A DNA stretch of 14,091 nucleotides from Turicibacter sp. UBA7094 (GCA_002493395.1 DKYS01000110.1:794-14884), one strand, 5' to 3'. Shown: positions 6,536 to 13,096, numbered from the stretch's first letter. Notes: generated from the letters alone by a model not told the origin. Translations and numbers: made by a program.

Positions 6536-7702
6536 CTAGTTATTAGCTTTACTAAATTTCTTCGCAATCAATCGCGAGAACAGATTAAGGGTAAACACAA
6601 CAATAAGAATAATAATTCCAATAGCCGCTGCCATTTCTACATTCCCAGACTCTTTAACCTCAATATAAGCACGAACAGTTAATGAAGTCCCTGTTTCCAA
6701 TAATGAAAAGTTTCCACTTTCAGGATTAACCGGTAATTTTGCGAATGTTCCAATCGTAAACAACAGAGCTGCAGATTCCCCAATAATTCGACCAATAGAT
6801 AAAATAACTCCTACTAAAATTCCTGGAATAGCACTCGGTAAAACGACCTTAGATAAGGTTTGAATTTTATTTGCCCCAAGGCCATAAGAAGCTTCTCGAT
6901 AACTCATCGGAACAACTTTTAAAGCCTCTTCCGTTGTTCGCATCATCGTTGGAAGTAATAAAATAGTAAGTGTTAATCCCCCCGCTAAAATAGACATACC
7001 TAGGTTAAGCGTATTTACAAACATGAGCATCCCAAACAATCCATAAACAACGGATGGAATTCCTGCTAAAATTTCAGTCGCAAAGCGGATGACATTGACT
7101 AATTTCCCCGGCTTTGCATATTCAACCAAATAAATTGCCGCCAATATTCCAATCGGTGCCGAGAAAAGTAAGGCAACTAACACTAAAAGTAAGGTTGAAA
7201 CAATCATTGGGAAAATCCCACCACCAACAGACATTACTTTCATCACTAATGTATTATTTTCATTCAGAGCTTTAACAATTTCCTCTTGATCTGTTTTCTT
7301 ATCTAATTTTAGACTTTTTCCTGAAACTTTAATTTGTTGGACGCAATCTCCTTTACTAATTTTCACCTTTTCATCAGCATTGTTTGTCGCCTCTTTCAAA
7401 GGGGATTCTTTATCCATCCACACAATTTCATAATGATCTTCCTTGAGTTCAAGTGCCACTCCTAAATTTTCCGAAAATAAGGCACTTTCTGATAATGAAG
7501 CCGGAGCTTGATAAGCTTGATCACTTTCAAGGGTCACATACTGAGTCTTCGATTCATAATCATTAAATAAGAAATCTAACGAAATCTTAGACCATCCCTT
7601 CGAAAAAATAAAACCAACAACTAAGACTAAAATTCCAACAGAAAAGGCAGCTGAGAGCCAAATCAACATGTTACATAACTGATCCTTTACTTTTCTAGAC
7701 AC
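6536..7702 (-). CDS. pstA: Phosphate ABC transporter permease PstA with an extra PDZ-like extracytoplasmic domain
   Basis: PstA is one of the two membrane subunits of the phosphate importer. TM1 is at about 12-33; the main permease block starts at GGGIFPMIVSTLLL (160-173). The EAA-type coupling loop for PstB spans about 259-298 (VPMSYREASYGLGANKIQT). At 388 residues it is some 90-100 longer than usual PstA. The excess is between TM1 and TM2, residues about 50-158, outside the cell. That insertion reads like a PDZ domain: NLGVALEL (79-86), IVWMDKESPLKEA (93-105), ISKGDCVQQIKVSGKSL (115-131), and DQEEIVKAL (138-146) then a final strand. The GTG start at 7702 has GGAGG 9 nt upstream and overlaps the pstC stop (TAGTG). 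Confidence 0.95.
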   Translation of the reverse strand: MSRKVKDQLCNMLIWLSAAFSVGILVLVVGFIFSKGWSKISLDFLFNDYESKTQYVTLESDQAYQAPASLSESALFSENLGVALELKEDHYEIVWMDKESPLKEATNNADEKVKISKGDCVQQIKVSGKSLKLDKKTDQEEIVKALNENNTLVMKVMSVGGGIFPMIVSTLLLVLVALLFSAPIGILAAIYLVEYAKPGKLVNVIRFATEILAGIPSVVYGLFGMLMFVNTLNLGMSILAGGLTLTILLLPTMMRTTEEALKVVPMSYREASYGLGANKIQTLSKVVLPSAIPGILVGVILSIGRIIGESAALLFTIGTFAKLPVNPESGNFSLLETGTSLTVRAYIEVKESGNVEMAAAIGIIILIVVFTLNLFSRLIAKKFSKANN

Positions 7703-8607
7703 TAGCGGTCACCTCCCCTTTTTTGAATCTGTGCTAGGACTAAATTAATAATCATAATAAAGATAAATAGTACGACGGCTGTTGAAAATAACATTTGTTC
7801 GTGAAGTTTAGCCGCATATCCTTGCTCTAAGGCGATATTCGTTGTTAATAGACGGACACGACTAAAAATGGTTGTAGCAATTCCTGATTCTGGATTTCCT
7901 GCTACTAAAATAACAGCCATTGTTTCTCCAATCGCACGCCCTACCCCTAAAATAATTCCTGTTAAAATTCCTGATCGAGCAGCGGGCAAAGTGACCTTAA
8001 AAATAGTTTGTATTTTCGATGCTCCAAGCGCTAAAGATCCTTCTTTATAACTTTTAGGAACAGCACGAATAGCCGTCTCAACAACTGCAACAATAGTTGG
8101 CAAAATCATGATTGTTAAAACGATAATAACTGCCAGTAATGAATCTCCTGTCGGGTATGGTGAAAATTGTTTAACAAGTGGCGTAATGACCGCAAAACCA
8201 AATACCCCATACAATACTGACGGAATAGCTGCCAATAACTCAATCGCTGGACGAACAATCCCCGCAAGCCATTTAGGTGCTATCTCTGCAATAAAAACAG
8301 CTGTGAATAAAGCGATAGGTACCCCAACTAAAATGGCACCAAACGTCGCGAAGATAGAGTTGACAATCATATATCCGACACCATATTCACCACTTTGCGG
8401 TGTCCATTTCAGACCTGTTATAAAATCAATAAACGAATAAGTTCCATATTCATTCCCACTGAAGAACGGAGCTAGACCTTTTCCAAAAATAAAAATAATA
8501 ATCAATGCGACGCTCAACACAGCAATAAGTGCCGCTAGTAAAAATACCCCATGAAAAAATTTTTCGAGGACCACTCTCCTCTTATTTAAACTCATATCCT
8601 TTTTCAC
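7702..8607 (-). CDS. pstC: Phosphate ABC transporter permease PstC
   Basis: PstC is the partner permease of PstA, 301 residues with about six membrane segments. TM1 is near 20-42, a short extracytoplasmic segment follows with TYSFIDFITGLKWTP (56-70), then the permease core from about 78. The coupling loop ETAIRAVPKSYKEGSLALG (177-195) followed by ASKIQTIFKVTLPAA contacts PstB. Length is normal and there is no insertion comparable to PstA. The GTG at 8607 has GGAGG at 9 nt; an ATG four codons in is a weaker alternative. It begins a pstC-pstA-pstB-phoU unit with tight or overlapping junctions and its own PHO-box region upstream. Confidence 0.97.
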   Translation of the reverse strand: MKKDMSLNKRRVVLEKFFHGVFLLAALIAVLSVALIIIFIFGKGLAPFFSGNEYGTYSFIDFITGLKWTPQSGEYGVGYMIVNSIFATFGAILVGVPIALFTAVFIAEIAPKWLAGIVRPAIELLAAIPSVLYGVFGFAVITPLVKQFSPYPTGDSLLAVIIVLTIMILPTIVAVVETAIRAVPKSYKEGSLALGASKIQTIFKVTLPAARSGILTGIILGVGRAIGETMAVILVAGNPESGIATTIFSRVRLLTTNIALEQGYAAKLHEQMLFSTAVVLFIFIMIINLVLAQIQKRGGDR

Positions 8608-8659
8608 GCTTCAACGCCTCCACCCAGTTAAATTAAAATTTACCTTTCTCTACACGGTC

Positions 8660-8731
8660 ATTGTAACATCGTCCTATTCGTTTTCCTTTTTTATTAACAT
8701 AAAGTTAACGCTTGTTAACAATTCCTTAACA
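8660..8731 (-). promoter_or_regulatory. PHO-box array and promoter for pstCAB-phoU
   Basis: Four TTAA-centred hexamers lie at a 10-11 bp period. Read on the plus strand they are TTAACA (8694), TTAACG (8705), TTAACA (8715) and TTAACA (8726). The coding-strand reading is TTAAGG, TTAACA, TTAACT, TTAATA. This agrees with the Bacillus PhoP-box rule TT(A/C/T)ACA-N5. A -10-like TACAAT (8665-8660) lies 26 bp downstream and no -35 is visible, as expected for an activator-dependent promoter. It sits after the pstS terminator, so the permease genes can be expressed separately from pstS. Confidence 0.75.
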
Positions 8732-8769
8732 TTTCTTCCCCCGCTAATCCGTCTCATTTTCATCACTAT

Positions 8770-8805
8770 AAAAAAAGGAATTACCTGATTTGTGGTAATT
8801 CCTTT
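8770..8805 (-). terminator. Terminator between pstS and pstC
   Basis: A 12-bp stem on the minus strand (AAAGGAATTACC, 8805-8794, with 8785-8774) with an 8-nt loop runs into a seven-T tract (8776-8770). It lies 7 bp after the pstS stop. Partial readthrough here would give more binding protein than permease, a common pst arrangement. Confidence 0.92.
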
Positions 8806-8812
8806 ATCCTAT

Positions 8813-9736
8813 TTACTTAGCTAAAGCTGACCATTCTGTAATATTCCCTGTATAAACCTCTTTAATTTGTTCCGTTGAGATGTCCTCTACTTCATTAGTT
8901 GGATTGACAACAAGTGCGATTCCATCCATACATAATGTCATTGTTTGAAGTCCAGACTCTAACTCTGAATCTTTAATTTCTCGTGAGGCAAACCCTAATT
9001 TATATGTTCCATCAATAGCATTTTTGACACCTGCACTTGAACCCGTCGCATTGTATTCATAAGTCACCTTTGGAAATAAAGCACAAAATTCATCTGCTAA
9101 AGCTTTAACAACTGATTCGGTTGAAGTTGATCCTCCCATCATTAAATTCCCTGATAATTGATCATATTTTGTCATATCGAAAGCCTCAGCTTTTGAATTA
9201 TCCACAATCGTCCCATTCTCATCTAAGATATCTAATCCGTCTTGAGAGGCAGCGAACTCAATAAATGCGCGTTCAACGTCTGTTAAATTTTCATCCATAT
9301 AAACCATCTCAAATGGTCGAGCAACGGCATAATCTCCATTTAAAACATTCTCAGGTGTTGCTTCTACGCCATCTACTGTTAGCCCTTCAATGCTCCCTTC
9401 ATTTTCATGTAAAGTGACAAACGAAACATATCCAATCGATTGTTCATTCTCTGCGACATAGGTTGCAACAACACCATTCCCATCTTTAATTGTTACATTC
9501 TCAGTTAATGGTGTCTGCCCCTCCCCATTAAAACCGATAATTTCTTCAAAAGCCTGACGTGTTCCTGATCCAGCTTCTCGACTAACAACATCAATTACCC
9601 CTTCTTTTAATGCTGGTGTTTCCGTCGATTCAGCTGTTTTTTGGTCTTCTTTTTTTTCTGTTTGCCCCTCACAAGCAACGACCGATAATGATACAGTTGC
9701 CACTGCAACTAAAGATAATAATTTTTTCAAATTCAT
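8813..9736 (-). CDS. pstS: Phosphate-binding lipoprotein PstS, apparently circularly permuted
   Basis: PstS is the extracellular phosphate receptor of the importer. The ATG at 9736 (307 residues) has GGAGG 4 nt upstream. A lipoprotein signal ends in lipobox VVAC, Cys22, followed by a charged linker to about residue 42. The fold order is unusual. The half with VVSREAGSGTRQAFEE (50-65) and IGYVSFVTLHENEG comes first. After a linker (about 170-195) comes the half that normally begins the protein: GGSTSTESVVKALADEF (201-217), ATGSSAGVKNAIDGTYKLGF, ASREI (250-254), DGIALVVNP and YTGNITEWSALAK at the very end. Typical PstS runs GST, SSAG, DGIA, TGxITNW, then SREAGSGTR. All ligand-contact motifs are present in permuted order. 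Confidence 0.93.
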   Translation of the reverse strand: MNLKKLLSLVAVATVSLSVVACEGQTEKKEDQKTAESTETPALKEGVIDVVSREAGSGTRQAFEEIIGFNGEGQTPLTENVTIKDGNGVVATYVAENEQSIGYVSFVTLHENEGSIEGLTVDGVEATPENVLNGDYAVARPFEMVYMDENLTDVERAFIEFAASQDGLDILDENGTIVDNSKAEAFDMTKYDQLSGNLMMGGSTSTESVVKALADEFCALFPKVTYEYNATGSSAGVKNAIDGTYKLGFASREIKDSELESGLQTMTLCMDGIALVVNPTNEVEDISTEQIKEVYTGNITEWSALAK

Positions 9737-9769
9737 CACGCCTCCATCTACATCTCTTCTGATAAATCT

Positions 9770-9823
9770 ATTGTAATATAAATGTTCTAGTGAAATATTA
9801 ATTTTCTGTTAAGAGTTCGTTAA
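9770..9823 (-). promoter_or_regulatory. PHO-box array and promoter for pstS
   Basis: On the coding (minus) strand TTAACG (9823-9818), TTAACA (9812-9807) and TTAATA (9801-9796) repeat exactly every 11 bp. A TACAAT -10 (9775-9770) follows 20 bp after the last box, with no -35. The start would be near 9763, about 27 nt from the ATG. This is the layout of a PhoP-activated promoter. Confidence 0.75.
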
Positions 9824-9835
9824 AACTCTATGAAT

Positions 9836-9914
9836 AAAAAAAAGTAACCTTCATAAAGGGACCTCTAACTGTTAAATCATCATTTAAGAGTTAGAAGCCC
9901 CTGAAGATTACTTT
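9836..9914 (-). terminator. Long inverted-repeat terminator overlapping the end of phoR
   Basis: A 74-bp inverted repeat (9841-9914) pairs in three blocks: 9841-9853 with 9902-9914 (13 bp, one G-U type position), 9858-9870 with 9889-9901 (13 bp, two G-U type positions), and 9872-9877 with 9882-9887 (6 bp). On the minus strand it ends in eight T (9843-9836). The right arm contains the last codons and stop of phoR. It is much longer than a usual intrinsic terminator and isolates pstS from phoPR transcription. Confidence 0.85.
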
Positions 9915-11242
9915 GAGAATTTAGGTAATTTAACAGTGAAGCAACTTCCTTTATCTAATTCACTCTGGACTTGTATCCTTCCTTGGTGTGCCTCAATAAT
10001 GGACGCGACAATTGATAACCCAAGACCTGTCCCCCCTGTATGACGTGATCTCGCTTTATCCACCCTATAAAACCGTTCAAAAATATGTGGAATATCATCC
10101 GCTGGAATTCCAATGCCGTGATCAATAATACAAGTTTCTATAAACTGTTGTGTTTCTTTCAGTGTAACCTTAATGATGGTATCATTGGGTGAATAATGGA
10201 TGGCATTCGTTAGTAGATTTAAAAAACAGTGCTGCAATTTCGTATAATCGCCCTCCACAAAGTATTGCTCACTTTCTTCAAATTGGATGGTTTGTTGTTT
10301 AAGATTAGAAATGGTTTGCACTTGATTGATGCAATCATTCAGCAACTGATTCATCTCTAGTTGCTGTGTCTGATGTTTAATTTGATCATGCTCATACCGG
10401 TTAATTAATAGAAGATCTTTTACAAGGCGTTCCATCCTTAAGTTCTCAGTCTGAATAATGGTTAGAAACTCCTCACAAACTGATTTATCATTCAATCCAC
10501 CATTTAAAAGGATTTCACTACACCCCTTAATGGCACTAATGGGTGTTTTTAGCTCATGAGAAGCATTACTAAAAAACTCTTTTTGGAGGTTTTCATATTT
10601 TTTTAAATCGGAAATATCGTGAAATAAAACGACAACTCCATTAAATTCTCCTTGGTCATCAAAAATAGGATGAGCAACTGAACTGTAATATTTGTGGTTA
10701 ATTTCAAGTTGTTTTTTTCTCGTCTTTTCACAAATGAGTGCGTCTTCTAATATTTTTCGAATAGGTTCGTTTTTTACGTCATAAAATGAAAGTTTTTTCA
10801 GCGCAGTCATATTCACCCACTCTTTAAAACGATTATTCGCATACTCCAGTTCACCATATATATTTAAAATAACAATGGGGTCCTGTATATTGTTCGTAAT
10901 AATACTGAGAATCTGCATATTTCGTTGATTCCTAAATTCTTGTTGATGAATAAAACGCATTAATTGATTATACTGAACACCAACAATCTCTTCTTGTTCA
11001 ATCACTAGGGGACGAATATTACTATAATCATTCTTTTCCTGAATCAATTGCGCCACTTCATCGTATCGTTTAAGTTGTTTTAAATAGACCATCGAGCGGC
11101 GATACTGGGAAATCATTAAAATTAATAAAAGCACTAAAAAGACAAATGTAATTTGCCCGTCATTAGACATCGCCAAATTGACAAAAACAAGGAAGGTACA
11201 TAGTATATAAAAATAGAGTAATTCATGACGGCTATTAATCAT
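9908..11242 (-). CDS. phoR: Phosphate-sensing histidine kinase PhoR
   Basis: This 444-residue sensor kinase pairs with the adjacent response regulator. Two membrane segments (about 9-25 and 30-46) are joined by only a few residues (SNDGQ), so there is essentially no extracytoplasmic sensor. A linker or coiled segment follows, then a PAS-like domain (about 108-210). The HisKA box is FFSNASHELKTPISAIKG with His229. The ATPase domain shows the N-box NLLTNAIHYSP (342-352), G1 DHGIGIP (374-380), F-box IFERFYRVD and G2 GGTGLGLSIV (403-412). It starts at 11242, sharing ATGA with the end of phoP. The architecture resembles E. coli PhoR, which reads phosphate through Pst and PhoU, more than B. subtilis PhoR. 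The substrate is inferred from context. Confidence 0.94.
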   Translation of the reverse strand: MINSRHELLYFYILCTFLVFVNLAMSNDGQITFVFLVLLLILMISQYRRSMVYLKQLKRYDEVAQLIQEKNDYSNIRPLVIEQEEIVGVQYNQLMRFIHQQEFRNQRNMQILSIITNNIQDPIVILNIYGELEYANNRFKEWVNMTALKKLSFYDVKNEPIRKILEDALICEKTRKKQLEINHKYYSSVAHPIFDDQGEFNGVVVLFHDISDLKKYENLQKEFFSNASHELKTPISAIKGCSEILLNGGLNDKSVCEEFLTIIQTENLRMERLVKDLLLINRYEHDQIKHQTQQLEMNQLLNDCINQVQTISNLKQQTIQFEESEQYFVEGDYTKLQHCFLNLLTNAIHYSPNDTIIKVTLKETQQFIETCIIDHGIGIPADDIPHIFERFYRVDKARSRHTGGTGLGLSIVASIIEAHQGRIQVQSELDKGSCFTVKLPKFSK

Positions 11243-11928
11243 TTTTTATCATCCTCTAACATATAACCAATTCCACGAATCGTTTTTATTTTAATTCCAT
11301 ACGGCTTCAACTTTTCACGGATTTTAAAAATATGAACATCTACAATTCGAGTATCCCCATCATACTCGTACCCCCATAATTGATCCAGTAATAGGTTTCG
11401 GGATAAGGCTTGTCCTTGATGGTGAATTAAGAATTCTAATAACTCATACTCCTTTAAGGTAAAATCAATAGCCTCTCCGTTAACAAGAACTTCAAAACGT
11501 CGTTGATCTAAGGTTAGTTGTTGATAACTTAAACATTCTTTCACTACTTTCGATTGTTGCATTTCCTTCCTTCGCATAATGGCCTTCACCTTAGAAACAA
11601 CCTCGCGAGAAGAAAATGGCTTCGTCATATAATCATCTGCCCCTACATCAAGCCCCATGACCCGGTCAAATTCATCATCACGAGCAGATAGCATCACAAT
11701 ATAAACTGAATTTCCTTCTTTTCTTAATTCCTTACAGACAGAAAAACCATCCCGTTTAGGTAGCATGATATCTAATAAGATAACATCATAGGAATTCCGA
11801 CGTGCTTTTTGTAACCCTTCTTCTCCATCCGAAGCCAAATCAACAGAAAAACCTGACTGCATTAAATCATATTGTAGAATCCGTTGAATAGAAAATTCAT
11901 CCTCTACTACTAGTACCCTTTGTTTCAT
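11239..11928 (-). CDS. phoP: Phosphate response regulator PhoP/PhoB (OmpR family)
   Basis: This is a 229-residue OmpR-type regulator. The receiver has the acidic pair E9/D10, phospho-acceptor D53 in LLDIMLP, S81 in MLSARDD and K103 in TKPF. The C-terminal winged helix (about 130-226) includes FTLKEYELLEFLI and DTRIVDVHIFKIREKL, the recognition helix region. The ATG at 11928 has GGAGG 8 nt upstream. It is followed directly by phoR with a 4-bp overlap. Its position beside pst genes and the TTAACA repeats before phoP, pstS and pstC together indicate that it is the Pho regulator and probably autoregulates. The name PhoB would be equally fair. Confidence 0.95.
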   Translation of the reverse strand: MKQRVLVVEDEFSIQRILQYDLMQSGFSVDLASDGEEGLQKARRNSYDVILLDIMLPKRDGFSVCKELRKEGNSVYIVMLSARDDEFDRVMGLDVGADDYMTKPFSSREVVSKVKAIMRRKEMQQSKVVKECLSYQQLTLDQRRFEVLVNGEAIDFTLKEYELLEFLIHHQGQALSRNLLLDQLWGYEYDGDTRIVDVHIFKIREKLKPYGIKIKTIRGIGYMLEDDKK

Positions 11929-11962
11929 GCTTTAAACCTCCAAAAATTCAATTCTAATCATT

Positions 11963-12006
11963 ATTCTACCACAGACTCCAGATGGTATTTGTTAAATTTT
12001 TGTTAA
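11963..12006 (-). promoter_or_regulatory. PHO-box pair and promoter for phoPR
   Basis: On the coding strand two perfect TTAACA hexamers (12006-12001 and 11995-11990) are separated by 5 bp. A TAGAAT -10 (11968-11963) lies 21 bp further on, nearly the same distance as at pstS. The start would be near 11956. It suggests positive autoregulation of phoPR. Confidence 0.72.
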
Positions 12007-12028
12007 TGCTAGGTCGTGTATATAAAAC

Positions 12029-12147
12029 AAAAAAACTCCCCTTTGGTACCCTTACCCACATAAAACTAAATGCTTAAGGCTGCTACATTCCTGTCCTGAC
12101 CTGGTTCACACCGTCCTATTGAATAAGGGTACCAAAAGAGAGTTTCA
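12029..12147 (-). ncRNA. ffs: Signal recognition particle RNA, short (4.5S-like) form
   Basis: On the minus strand the SRP signature is present: ACCAGGTCAGG (12106-12096), GGAA tetraloop (12092-12089) and AGCAGCCTTAAG (12085-12074). The ends form a stem of about 21 bp (from 12145 and 12033 inward, two G-U pairs), running into a seven-T tract that serves as terminator. Three bp below the tetraloop are ACA/TGT where the common form is UCC/GGA, so pairing is kept. The RNA of about 115 nt lacks the Alu domain of the B. subtilis scRNA. It would bind Ffh for membrane targeting of nascent proteins. It follows tadA as in Bacillus. Confidence 0.95.
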
Positions 12148-12161
12148 ATTGATACACGTCT

Positions 12162-12190
12162 AGTATATCAATTCTTCTCTTCAGTGTCAA
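12162..12190 (-). promoter_or_regulatory. Near-consensus sigma-A promoter for ffs
   Basis: On the minus strand a perfect TTGACA (12190-12185), a 17-bp spacer and TATACT (12167-12162) direct transcription from about 12155 into the SRP RNA. The -35 and spacer lie within the last codons of tadA. Confidence 0.9.
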
Positions 12191-12656
12191 TCCTTTTTTG
12201 TTTTTTTTTCTGTCTTAATTCTTTAAAAAATTGAGTCAATAGTTGTCCACATTCTTCTTCTAAGACACCCGAGATAACCTTACATTGATGGTTAAACTTA
12301 ACCTCTTCTAATAAATTATAGATGGTTCCACAACATCCACCTTTAGGATCTTTCGCCCCATAAACAACTGTTGGAATTCTTGATTGCACAATAGCACCCG
12401 CACACATTGGGCAGGGTTCTAACGTGACATAAAGTGTACATTCTTCTAAACGCCACGATCCGACTGCTTTATTTGCTTGATGAATCGCTAACAATTCAGC
12501 ATGCGCCGTAGATAGTTGATCTGTTTCCCGCAAATTATGAGCTCTCGCTATAATTTGTCCATCTTTGACAATAATCGCACCAATTGGAACCTCCCCAATT
12601 ACTTGCGCTTTCCTCGCCTCTTCAATTGCCTGCTGCATAAACTCAAGATGCTCCAT
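12168..12656 (-). CDS. tadA: tRNA-specific adenosine deaminase TadA
   Basis: TadA deaminates A34 to inosine in the tRNA-Arg(ACG) anticodon. At 162 residues it is a normal-length CDA-fold enzyme. Zinc and catalytic motifs are visible: HAE (52-54), with Glu54 the proton shuttle, and PCPMCAG (81-87), with Cys82 and Cys85 as zinc ligands. VPIGAIIV (23-30) and ARAHNLRE (37-44) are the usual N-terminal strand and substrate segment. The C-terminus is Lys-rich. The ATG at 12656 follows AGGTGA. Its end overlaps the ffs promoter. In Bacillus the next protein gene would be dnaX; here the pho/pst module intervenes. Confidence 0.96.
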   Translation of the reverse strand: MEHLEFMQQAIEEARKAQVIGEVPIGAIIVKDGQIIARAHNLRETDQLSTAHAELLAIHQANKAVGSWRLEECTLYVTLEPCPMCAGAIVQSRIPTVVYGAKDPKGGCCGTIYNLLEEVKFNHQCKVISGVLEEECGQLLTQFFKELRQKKKQKRIDTEEKN

Positions 12657-12689
12657 ATAATCACCTATTAATTAGTTCTTTTTTAATTT

Positions 12690-12718
12690 ATTCTATGATA
12701 AAATAAGGAGGTTATCAA
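12690..12718 (-). promoter_or_regulatory. Promoter for tadA
   Basis: TTGATA (12718-12713), a 17-bp spacer and TAGAAT (12695-12690) lie on the minus strand. The start would fall near 12683, giving a leader of about 27 nt. It overlaps a plus-strand extended -10 for the divergent HMA-like gene. Confidence 0.7.
12697..12704 (+). promoter_or_regulatory. Possible extended -10 for the HMA-like gene
   Basis: TGATAAAAT (12696 to 12704, TG plus one base plus TAAAAT) lies on the plus strand with a poor -35. It overlaps the divergent tadA promoter, so both cannot be occupied at once. An AGACT/AGTCT inverted repeat lies in the leader (about 12718-12740). Confidence 0.4.
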
Positions 12719-12752
12719 GACTAAGTCATAAAGAAAGTCTGAGGTGAGGATG

Positions 12753-12965
12753 ATGAGTAAAACTTTTATGTTAAATGTGGAGAACTTAAATTCAATTGAG
12801 GATGAGAAAAAAATTAAAGATTATTTTGAAACTAATTTAGAAGGTGTAGAGAAATTAGAAATAAATTTATCATTAAAATTAATTTCTGTTCGTTACAACG
12901 AGGGAATCGGATCACCTAAATATATTTTAGACGCCTTTAATCGTTTAGGTTATACCGTCCGATAA
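12753..12965 (+). CDS. Small HMA-like (ferredoxin-fold) protein without a metal-binding CxxC
   Basis: This is a 70-residue protein with the beta-alpha-beta-beta-alpha-beta rhythm of heavy-metal-associated domains. FMLNVENL is strand one, then a helix EDEKKIKDYFETNL, then GVEKLEINLSLKLISVRYN as a hairpin, then a helix YILDAFNRLGY and closing TVR. The CxxC that normally binds copper or other metals between strand one and helix one is absent (ENLNSIED instead), and the protein has no Cys at all. Starts at 12750 or 12753 are both possible; the second is 8 nt from GAGG. It is divergent from tadA and convergent with the DtxR-type regulator. The function is unknown; direct metal transfer looks unlikely. 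Confidence 0.8.
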   Translation: MSKTFMLNVENLNSIEDEKKIKDYFETNLEGVEKLEINLSLKLISVRYNEGIGSPKYILDAFNRLGYTVR

Positions 12966-13051
12966 AATATATTTTTAAAATCTCATCGTTCGATTTATGT
13001 TCTTGTTTCATGGGGGAAGCATCACAAAAATCGTCTGTACTTTAATTTAAG

Positions 13052-13094
13052 AAAAAAAGAGCAAGGAGAGCTATCAGTCGCCCTTGCTCTTTTT
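13052..13094. terminator. Bidirectional terminator between the HMA-like gene and the DtxR-type regulator
   Basis: GAGCAAGG (13059-13066) pairs with CCTTGCTC (13082-13089) around a 15-nt loop, with A-runs on the left and T-runs on the right. It reads as a terminator from both sides: seven T on the minus strand, five on the plus strand. It lies between two converging genes. Confidence 0.85.
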
Positions 13095-13096
13095 GT

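Noticed and set aside
7868..8440. Two plus-strand open frames opposite pstC
   Set aside because: Both are shadows of the permease coding sequence without ribosome binding sites.
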